A stretch of DNA of 13,167 nt from Candidatus Poseidoniaceae archaeon (GTDB taxonomy: Archaea; Thermoplasmatota; Poseidoniia; Poseidoniales; Poseidoniaceae), in NCBI GenBank assembly GCA_029250345.1, contig JAQXFL010000068.1:1-13167 (forward strand). The letters run 5' to 3'. The notes under the pieces are model-generated. The model did not search any database. It was not told where the DNA came from and saw nothing but the letters and a program-made list of their open reading frames with translations. Every line of letters begins with the position of its first letter. The first letter of the stretch is position 1. The translations under genes and the position numbers were made by a program. Shown here one piece after another: positions 7,405 to 13,167 of the stretch.

Positions 7405-8393
7405 TTCCCGATTTTGACCAGCAAGGAAAGGCACAGACCAAAGAATGGACGCCAGATGTTCAAGCGCCTGCAATCCTTCTTGAAAACGTCTCGAAGAGTT
7501 ATGGACGCATTTTTGCTCTTTCCAACATCACACTTGCACTGAACGGCGGAGTAACAGGGATTCTTGGTATGAACGGGGCCGGTAAGTCGACGCTGTTCAA
7601 CATCCTCATGGGTAAAATCAAGGTGAGTCAGGGCAGTGTCAAATTGTTTGGAACAAACCCGTGGAAGAACCCTGCACCTTATGCACGTGTCGGTTTTGTC
7701 CCCGAACATGAAAAAATGTACGATTGGATGACTGCGCACGGTTTCGTTTCCACTTTTGCCCGCCTCAATGGACTGACACGAGATGAAGCCGGCATCGAAG
7801 CCGACCGGGTACTGGATTTCGTTGGACTCTCAGATGTGGCTTACAAGAAAATCGGCCAATTCTCCAAAGGAATGCGTCAAAGAGTCAAAATCGCTCACGC
7901 ACTTGTCAACGATCCAGAATTGATTATTCTTGATGAGCCACTTCAGGGCTGCGACCCACTGGCAAGAACGACAATCATGAATGTCATCCGTGAACTTGGA
8001 AAGATGGGACGAACCGTACTGGTCAGCAGCCACATTTTACAAGAGATAGAAAGAATCACTGAACAGATTGTCATCCTGCATCAAGGGCGACTTCTCGCAC
8101 TCGGAAACCTCCATTCTATTCGGGAACGGCTTGACCAAATCCCTCACCGCATTTCGATTGAGGCGGAGAATCCAAAGGCGCTGGCAAAGGACATCATCGA
8201 CATCGACGAAGTGTTTGGTATTTCGTTCCCAGGCGGTCAAAATGTTTCCATCCAAACGCACAACCTCGGGGCGATTCATTCGAGACTTCCAAAAATCATC
8301 GTTGACAACAATCACAAAGTTTCATCGATTGATAATCCCGATGACGATTTGGCATCCATACTGGGTTACCTCACTTCTGGAGGGCGTGTTTGA
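7401..8393 (+). CDS. ABC-2 type exporter ATPase, second pair
   Basis: The product is 330 aa from ATG 7401. The frame is open upstream to 7248, but ATG 7401 overlaps the permease stop (ATGA) and has an ideal GGAGGTGA at 7386-7393, so the shorter start is chosen. Motifs are Walker A GMNGAGKST at 56-64, GFVPEHEKMYDWM at 98-110, signature FSKGMRQR at 154-161, Walker B ELIILDEP at 173-180 with catalytic Glu179, and switch His211 in SSHILQEIE. The D-loop reads LQGCDP where SNGLDP or TNGLDP is usual. It is clearly diverged from the ATPase at 5348-6358 rather than a recent duplicate. The C-terminal ~100 residues form an extension unlike the first ATPase's, without the EASLEDLFL motif. It abuts the second permease (1-nt overlap, TGATG), which is its likely partner. 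Confidence 0.92.
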   Translation: MIPDFDQQGKAQTKEWTPDVQAPAILLENVSKSYGRIFALSNITLALNGGVTGILGMNGAGKSTLFNILMGKIKVSQGSVKLFGTNPWKNPAPYARVGFVPEHEKMYDWMTAHGFVSTFARLNGLTRDEAGIEADRVLDFVGLSDVAYKKIGQFSKGMRQRVKIAHALVNDPELIILDEPLQGCDPLARTTIMNVIRELGKMGRTVLVSSHILQEIERITEQIVILHQGRLLALGNLHSIRERLDQIPHRISIEAENPKALAKDIIDIDEVFGISFPGGQNVSIQTHNLGAIHSRLPKIIVDNNHKVSSIDNPDDDLASILGYLTSGGRV

Positions 8394-9727
8394 TGGCAAC
8401 CAAGCCGGATACCGTCTTTCGCTCGTTGGACCGTAAGGCTGCAGCCATCGTCGAGTTCACCTTACGCCAATACCGCACACGAACCTCAACTTGGGTAGTA
8501 TTAGGCGTTGGATTTACCGCACTTGCGCTTATTTTCATGATTTACATCGATGTGATGGGCTCCGAATTTGAGTCGATCGATAACGATGGAGATTCGTTCG
8601 ACTACGATGGGGACGGCTATCCAACTGGTCAAGAATTACGCTTGGGTACAGACCCCTTCTCAGATGAATCACACCCGGGTATGTTTAACCCACCAATCGA
8701 GCCTGAGCCAGCATCAAATTACATCAACGAAGACGGCTTTGACTGGGATGTCACTGCATCAATCGGCGAGCAAACTACTGGCTATGACGATGATGGTGAT
8801 TGCCTCAATTCGGATAAAACTGATTCTCAGAAAGATACGAATGACAACGGAATACCCTGTGATATCATCATTAAAATAACGAATTCACCAACCGGTCAAA
8901 TGTCCTTCGATGTCATTGCGGACGACGGTGTGGACGAAGACCCGGACGAAGACGCTTATTCTCGTGAAGCAACTCACATCGCATTTGTTCTGGCCATAGG
9001 TAAACTTGGATTTGTCTTGCTGCTGGGAATATTCTTGCCGCTTTTCATGGCTACTGGCCTCATACGAGACGAAATGACATCTGGTACCATGCATTTCATG
9101 ATTGCAAAGCCAATAGCACGTTCGGAGATTTTCCTCTACCGTGTCCTTGGGTATCTTGGTATTGTCTGGCCCTACATCATTGTTCTTGGAATACTTGGGG
9201 CGCTGGTTTCGGGGTTTGTAGGCTCAGGCGACGAGTTCTTCAGATTCGCAGACCTTGGCGTGTGGCTGGCTATCGTGTTCGCCACCATGATGGCAACGCT
9301 GGTGTACGGAATGATGTTCAATGCACTGGGCGTTTTATGGAAGTACGGAATAATCCTCGCAATACCCTTTGCAGCATGGGAACTCGGTATGGCGTTACTC
9401 TCCATGGGTGTTCCTGACGCGACCATTTTGAGATTTTCAGTGATCGGTTGGGCGCTGATGATTGTTGACTCGGCAGCAATGCTGGTTTGGCCGAGTCTGG
9501 ACATGTTCATCCTCATGGGCGACTGGGGTGGAGGCGGAACAGGTTCCGACATATTCGGTTCATCGTCACTGCGTGGTTCCGGCCCGCTGAATTTCTTCAC
9601 TTCCAAGCCGGGGCTTGGTCTTTCAGCCTTTGCGTCAACGATTGTCGCAACACTCGTGCTGCTGGTACAAGCTGTTGTGTTTTGGTTCCTCGGCGGTGTA
9701 CTGTTCAAAGGTAAGGAGATTCAATGA
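8393..9727 (+). CDS. ABC-2 type permease with calcium-binding TSP3-like loop, second pair
   Basis: The product is 444 aa. ATG 8393 overlaps the preceding stop by one base (TGATG); an in-frame TTG at 8390 is less likely. TM1 is at ~34-54. A very acidic loop at 55-193 follows, expected outside the cell because the N terminus is cytoplasmic. It contains DNDGDSFDYDGDGYPTG at 63-79 then QELRLGTDP, the pattern of thrombospondin-type-3/bacterial TSP3 calcium-binding repeats, a second Asp-rich cluster YDDDGDCLNS...TNDNGIPCD at 131-157 with two cysteines that could pair, and DDGVDEDPDEDA at 177-188. The membrane core resumes at ~194-220, then the ABC-2 motif LIRDEMTSGTMHFMIAKPIA (223-242) and SEIFLYR, then about five more segments (254-276, 288-312, 317-338, 345-366, 408-437) with a Gly/Ser-rich stretch at 376-397. 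Calcium binding is inferred from the motif. Substrate is unknown. Confidence 0.88.
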   Translation: MATKPDTVFRSLDRKAAAIVEFTLRQYRTRTSTWVVLGVGFTALALIFMIYIDVMGSEFESIDNDGDSFDYDGDGYPTGQELRLGTDPFSDESHPGMFNPPIEPEPASNYINEDGFDWDVTASIGEQTTGYDDDGDCLNSDKTDSQKDTNDNGIPCDIIIKITNSPTGQMSFDVIADDGVDEDPDEDAYSREATHIAFVLAIGKLGFVLLLGIFLPLFMATGLIRDEMTSGTMHFMIAKPIARSEIFLYRVLGYLGIVWPYIIVLGILGALVSGFVGSGDEFFRFADLGVWLAIVFATMMATLVYGMMFNALGVLWKYGIILAIPFAAWELGMALLSMGVPDATILRFSVIGWALMIVDSAAMLVWPSLDMFILMGDWGGGGTGSDIFGSSSLRGSGPLNFFTSKPGLGLSAFASTIVATLVLLVQAVVFWFLGGVLFKGKEIQ

Positions 9728-10929
9728 GCTCGAATATGGATTCATTCTCTGGAGACCTTTCAAAGATGTGGACACTGCAAGACAGGCCTCCACTTCACCA
9801 CCTCACATGGGACTGGTGGTGGTGGCTGATCATGCTCGATGACCCAGATGGGCGTCCAAGCGGTAGACAACTGATGGTTTTGTGGTCAACCAAAGACAAC
9901 GAACTGGTCGAAGTGAACGGCATGCCTTGGACTCCTGCAGGTCGGCCCAGTTACGATGCTGAGCGTGGATTAGCCCTCGACGGGATGGTCTGCGCATGGT
10001 GGTTTGATGGACAACGCATGCACGAACCTGTTATTCAACGAATATGTCGAATGATTGCCATGCCGGATACCCACCCAAAGTGGCCTGGGGTATCCGAAAA
10101 TGTTGGAAAAGGCGGTGGTGCAGTCGTCCCACTCCTCGACAACGACCTTTCGATGGGCCTCAAGAGCGATCTAAGTTCGTTCTGGGTCCACCTGTTTACT
10201 GATGAATCTGCAAATCATCCAAAAGTTCCGAAAAAATTCGACCTCACGCTCACGCCGTGGAACGCTGCTATGTCCACTGCCCGGCAAGCCACTGCGACTT
10301 ATGCAGCAAACATGGGCTATGACATTCTTCGCCTGCACGGCACCAAAGTCCAAGGGAAACTGGACGACGAGGACGTTACTGGGACAGCATACTTCCAGAA
10401 AGTCTGCGTCCAAGCGCCCTCTGTCCCGTGGTATTGGGGAATGCTGCATCTGAACGACGGGTCGTACATCGATTGGTTTTTGCCGCACGTAGCGTTTACT
10501 GTAAGTGCAAGAGACAATCGACCATGGAAAAGACGAGATCTAGGACATATCGGGCTATCTCAAGGCGGTCTTTTCCATGACCCCGTGAACAAGCGTAGTG
10601 AGAAATTCACAAATGTAACGATTCTGAAGACCGCTTCGGATCTCACCGAGGGTGAGCATGGGCACACGCCTGGCGCGCCACTTCCCGTTTTTGAAATCAA
10701 GATGTGGAACGGTAGGACAACAATTGAATTACGTGTGAAAGCAATTGAACGAGCTCATTGGACCTTCAACCAGCCAACGAGAGGTGGCCTCAAATCCCAC
10801 CTCACATACAACGAATATCCGCTTGAAATGGAATATTTACGTATTCGTGATGAATTCGGAGTCCGAAAGGAATCAGACTATGAGTGGGCTCGAGGAAACG
10901 CTGAGCACTCTTGGGGATTGCTGCACTGA
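9724..10929 (+). CDS. Lipocalin-like (possible CrtC/AttH-type) protein of the ABC operon
   Basis: The product is 401 aa with no signal peptide and no clear membrane span. The start overlaps the permease stop (ATGA) with AAGGAGA at 9712-9718 before it, so it is coupled to the transporter genes. It is rich in Trp and beta-strand-like stretches. WDWWWWLIMLDD at 29-40 recalls the E-W-W strand that opens CrtC/AttH-like proteins. Residues ~216-254 (VTGTAYFQKVC, then PWYWGMLHLNDGSYIDWF) recall the second hallmark, a 'G-x-A-Y...W-x-W...L-x-D-G' strand pair. In that superfamily a two-lobed lipocalin barrel binds or modifies hydrophobic molecules. The similarity is by eye only and the enzymatic residues of carotenoid hydratase cannot be confirmed. 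A plausible role is binding or processing a hydrophobic molecule handled by the adjacent transporter. It could equally be a new family. Confidence 0.8.
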   Translation: MSSNMDSFSGDLSKMWTLQDRPPLHHLTWDWWWWLIMLDDPDGRPSGRQLMVLWSTKDNELVEVNGMPWTPAGRPSYDAERGLALDGMVCAWWFDGQRMHEPVIQRICRMIAMPDTHPKWPGVSENVGKGGGAVVPLLDNDLSMGLKSDLSSFWVHLFTDESANHPKVPKKFDLTLTPWNAAMSTARQATATYAANMGYDILRLHGTKVQGKLDDEDVTGTAYFQKVCVQAPSVPWYWGMLHLNDGSYIDWFLPHVAFTVSARDNRPWKRRDLGHIGLSQGGLFHDPVNKRSEKFTNVTILKTASDLTEGEHGHTPGAPLPVFEIKMWNGRTTIELRVKAIERAHWTFNQPTRGGLKSHLTYNEYPLEMEYLRIRDEFGVRKESDYEWARGNAEHSWGLLH

Positions 10930-11026
10930 CACCGTAACACACGAAAGGTATTCCATTCCGTACCACGGTACATTGGGCAAGGTATTATGTGCGAGGAGCG
11001 ATAGACATGGAAGAGGAGAGATTGCT
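10930..11026 (+). promoter_or_regulatory. Intergenic region with palindrome before the PH-domain gene
   Basis: This 97-nt gap breaks the run of overlapping genes. It holds a perfect inverted repeat GTACC-AC-GGTAC at 10960-10971. The octamer AAGGTATT occurs twice as a direct repeat, at 10945-10952 and 10979-10986, placed at equal distance on both sides of the palindrome. A Shine-Dalgarno GAGGAGAG lies at 11013-11020. A regulator-binding site or internal promoter is possible. No clear TATA box is seen. Confidence 0.35.
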
Positions 11027-12067
11027 ATGAGCGAAGAATCCGATGCCGCAGATACGCCACCAGCCGATGTTCACACCACGGATGAGGCCAAGAAGGAAGC
11101 AGAACAAGCACGGCTTGCCAAGAAATTTCGCCTCATTGCGGGTGAGGAAGTTCTTCTCACCAAACGCCCGAGTACATTTGCGTTCCTTGGGATGTATCTC
11201 CTTGGGATTTTAGTCCTCGCTGTACACTTCCTCTTCGACAACGCCAACTCCTTAGGGAATGATGATTCCAGTGGTTTTGTCACGTTTGCCCTGTTCATGA
11301 TTAAGATCACCGGTGGCGAAGAATATCCATTTGGCTTTGTGTTCATCATGCTGTTTATCACTTGGATGAACAGGTTGGTCAATGTTTCAACATCTGGTCG
11401 ATGGGTCACTATTGGCCTACTCATCATATCTCTAACACCTATGGTCATTCAAATTGATGATGTATTGTATTGGGTCACTGACCTGTGGATGGATGAGCCA
11501 ATAGGCGACTTCATACCAATCGGCCAGTACAGTTACAGCCTCTTTGGAATTGGATTTGTCTCCATCTACATGGCACTCACCTACTATTATCAGCGAAGTT
11601 TTAACTATGCTGTCACCACTGATGCTGTAATTTTCGAACACAGTTTCCTGCTTTCCAGATCACACCGACGAATTCTCTTCGATCGCATCTCTGAAGTCAT
11701 GGTTGAACGAACTCCTACCGGTACGCTCCTCGGATTTGCTACCGTCACAATATTGACCGATTCTGGAGTCGGAATCGTCGAAGAAAGCACAGGACCTGGC
11801 ATCGCAGGCGCTATACCGGGAACGACTGAAAAAGAAGGTGATTCAACAGTTGAGAAAGCTGGCAAGGGTATTTTGCGCTCCGTTATTGGACTGCTCACCT
11901 ACCAGCGAACAATTCGCACTGTCCGTGCAGACCCGAAGCATTGCATGTACAATATTCGCAACTGGACAAATGCAAAGGCACTCCTCAACGAAAAGCACAA
12001 GGAACACAGCCAATCAAACCTACTTCGTGACCTCAAGGACACTATTGTGTCCACATCTGAAGATTGA
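11027..12067 (+). CDS. Four-TM membrane protein with bacterial PH (bPH2/DUF304-like) domain
   Basis: The product is 346 aa from ATG 11027, chosen for the GAGGAGAG at 11013-11020; the frame is open further upstream but overlaps the preceding gene and lacks recognisable sequence there. Residues 1-40 are acidic and helical. Hydrophobic segments lie at about 49-70, 102-120, 126-150 and 169-188. After the last one the chain reads FNYAVTTDAVIFEHSFLLSR (192-211) and continues to LFDRISEVMVERTPTGTLLG and FATVTILTDSG, the strand pattern of bPH2 domains (YdbS/DUF304-like), placed on the cytoplasmic face. The domain seems interrupted at ~250-295 by a Gly/Glu-rich insert before the closing helix (ADPKHCMYNIRNWTNAKALL). 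Family knowledge: such proteins sit at the membrane and are poorly characterised. Its position after the ABC operon suggests a membrane-related link, but the 97-nt gap may mean separate transcription. Confidence 0.78.
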   Translation: MSEESDAADTPPADVHTTDEAKKEAEQARLAKKFRLIAGEEVLLTKRPSTFAFLGMYLLGILVLAVHFLFDNANSLGNDDSSGFVTFALFMIKITGGEEYPFGFVFIMLFITWMNRLVNVSTSGRWVTIGLLIISLTPMVIQIDDVLYWVTDLWMDEPIGDFIPIGQYSYSLFGIGFVSIYMALTYYYQRSFNYAVTTDAVIFEHSFLLSRSHRRILFDRISEVMVERTPTGTLLGFATVTILTDSGVGIVEESTGPGIAGAIPGTTEKEGDSTVEKAGKGILRSVIGLLTYQRTIRTVRADPKHCMYNIRNWTNAKALLNEKHKEHSQSNLLRDLKDTIVSTSED

Positions 12068-12133
12068 ACAACCAATCTGATTCGGCGAGCGTTTCAAAAA
12101 GTGTTTGCCACTCCATCTGCTTGAGGCGAAACA

Positions 12134-12655
12134 ATGAGCGACGAAGAAGTACTGCAAGGACCTATTGAAAAATTGCGTGGTGGCGACCTTGATGGTGCCC
12201 TCGAAGAACTCGATGCTCTGATGAGCAGCAACAAAACCAACGCTCAAGTTCACCACATGTACGCGGAGTTTGCGAACATGAAGAACGCTGAGGCGCAAGA
12301 CGATGTCATCCCCGGTGGAAAAATTATGATGGCTTACAAGAAAGCCATGCAATTGGATGAAGAAAACATGGAATACATTGGAGACTTCGCTACATTCGCA
12401 CTCGAATGCCGTAGAATCCCTGTCGCTGTTAAAGAGTTCCAACGCTATGCACGACGTCTCGAAATCGAAGATATTCCGGTCGACGAAGTCTTGTTTACTG
12501 CAAGTCGTAACATTGTCGATGCGATCGAAGTCATGGACCCGAGTAAGAAGAACCCAATGGTTCAACCATGGTTGAAGCAGGCTCTTATTTGGTCCGTTGG
12601 CGGATTGGGATACTCCCCTGAAGATGCAGCAGAAATGCTGCTACGTGAAGAGTGA
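12134..12655 (+). CDS. Small helical, TPR-like protein
   Basis: The product is 173 aa, soluble and acidic. ATG 12134 has GAGGCG at 12123-12128. The chain is almost entirely amphipathic helix. LRGGDLDGALEELDALMSSN at 14-33, AQVHHMYAEFANMKNAE at 37-53, IMMAYKKAMQLDEENMEYIG at 64-83 and FALECRRIPVAVKEFQRYAR at 88-107 show the 'A/G...Y...A...A.....P/N' spacing of tetratricopeptide repeats, roughly two to three degenerate copies. Such repeats usually bind partner proteins. No enzymatic motif is visible. It sits 66 nt after the PH-domain gene and 9 nt before truA, with which it is probably co-transcribed. The TPR call is by pattern, with moderate confidence; the gene itself is well supported. Confidence 0.75.
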   Translation: MSDEEVLQGPIEKLRGGDLDGALEELDALMSSNKTNAQVHHMYAEFANMKNAEAQDDVIPGGKIMMAYKKAMQLDEENMEYIGDFATFALECRRIPVAVKEFQRYARRLEIEDIPVDEVLFTASRNIVDAIEVMDPSKKNPMVQPWLKQALIWSVGGLGYSPEDAAEMLLREE

Positions 12656-12664
12656 GGCGAGCAA

Positions 12665-13167
12665 ATGACGAACCCGAGTGTTCGTCTTGCATTTCGTATC
12701 GGCTACCTTGGTGACGGTTATCACGGCAGTCAGATCCAACCTGATGTCGTTACAGTTCAAGGTGAACTCATCCGTGTTTTTCGCAGCCTAAAATGGCTTG
12801 ACCCAGCGTCAAAAGAACACAATTTAGTGCTGTCGAGTCGAACCGATGCTGGCGTTCATGTCCGCCTCAACGGCGGAGTGGTTCATATCGATGAGGAGTT
12901 GTGGAGCGCACTCACACCTCGAAAGATGATACGAGCGTTGGATGATCGATTGCCAAAGGACATTGCCTTCCTTGATGTAAAACAAGTCAGCGATGATTGG
13001 AATCCGCGTATGGCAAATCATCGTGTGTATCGCTACAGACTCGAGGGCCTCGAATTTTGGAAATACCCTGGCGAGGAATTTACGGAATGGCTCAAATTGT
13101 TCGAAGGAACATACAATGCCACGAACTTTGCTCGCCTCGAAGAAGGAAAAAATCCAATGCGGACAAT
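12665..13167 (+). CDS. truA: TruA, tRNA pseudouridine synthase (3' end beyond window)
   Basis: The first 167 residues of a frame that continues past the right edge. TruA isomerises uridines in the tRNA anticodon stem-loop (positions 38-40). The start, FRIGYLGDGYHGSQIQPDVV at 10-29 then TVQGEL, is the usual TruA opening (F-x-Y-D-G-x-x-F/Y-x-G-x-Q...T-V-Q-x-E-L). SSRTDAGVHV at 57-66 is the catalytic motif with Asp61 as nucleophile. HRVYRYRL at 119-126 carries the conserved R-x-Y-x-Y-x-L tyrosine. The segment NATNFARLEEG at 151-161 is the expected F-x-x-F region. ATG 12665 follows the previous stop by 9 nt, with GAGGCGA at 12654-12660 overlapping that stop as ribosome site. Together with tgtA it is the second tRNA modification gene in the window. 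Confidence 0.94.
   Translation, partial: MTNPSVRLAFRIGYLGDGYHGSQIQPDVVTVQGELIRVFRSLKWLDPASKEHNLVLSSRTDAGVHVRLNGGVVHIDEELWSALTPRKMIRALDDRLPKDIAFLDVKQVSDDWNPRMANHRVYRYRLEGLEFWKYPGEEFTEWLKLFEGTYNATNFARLEEGKNPMRT

Noticed and set aside
9172..9708. 178-codon frame opposite the second permease
   Set aside because: Pro/Ser/Thr-rich shadow of the strongly supported ABC-2 permease.
10745..11026. Longer N terminus for the PH-domain protein
   Set aside because: It overlaps the lipocalin-like gene and is low in recognisable sequence; ATG 11027 has GAGGAGAG before it.
6355..11044. Matching MSEES N termini of the first permease and the PH-domain protein as a shared targeting tag
   Set aside because: SufB and the TPR-like protein also begin MSDE; acidic Ser/Glu starts seem general here, and the similarity ends after five residues.
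12020..12565. 181-codon frame opposite the TPR-like gene
   Set aside because: The plus-strand frame has a Shine-Dalgarno, helical repeat pattern and fits between its neighbours; the antisense frame crosses the end of the PH-domain gene.

Overview
This window looks like part of a mesophilic archaeal chromosome. The best guess is a marine Thermoplasmatota lineage such as Marine Group II/Poseidoniales, but that placement is an inference. The archaeal evidence is a full-length archaeosine-type tRNA-guanine transglycosylase with a C-terminal PUA domain, a gene type found in archaea. Base composition is moderate, genes are tightly packed with many 4-nt ATGA overlaps, and most starts have clear Shine-Dalgarno motifs. 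No tRNA, rRNA, insertion sequence, CRISPR array or phage gene was seen, and there is no gene-free stretch longer than about 115 nt.

Layout. (1) Positions 1-2377, minus strand: a sufC-sufB-sufD iron-sulfur cluster assembly operon; sufD is cut by the left edge. (2) Positions 2493-2951, plus strand, divergent from sufC: a protein with a NifU C-terminal-type CxxC domain, probably an Fe-S scaffold or carrier working with Suf. (3) Positions 3007-5271: tgtA, which makes the precursor of archaeosine in tRNA; its usual zinc site appears degraded. (4) Positions 5348-10929: five translationally coupled genes, ATPase-permease-ATPase-permease-lipocalin-like protein. The first permease has a long acidic cytoplasmic tail. 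The second has a ~139-residue loop with calcium-binding thrombospondin-type-3-like repeats. (5) Positions 11027-12067: a four-TM membrane protein with a bacterial-type PH (bPH2/DUF304-like) domain. (6) Positions 12134-12655: a small helical, TPR-like protein. (7) From 12665 to the right edge: truA, tRNA pseudouridine synthase, incomplete.

How the genes fit together. The left part is a compact Fe-S assembly module. tgtA and truA are tRNA modification genes flanking the membrane gene block. The most unusual part is 5348-10929, possibly extended by the PH protein. Two different ABC-2 ATPase/permease pairs are made in one coupled series with a lipocalin-like protein. This suggests one hetero-oligomeric exporter or membrane-remodelling complex whose outer face is organised by calcium. 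Its substrate cannot be read from the sequence.
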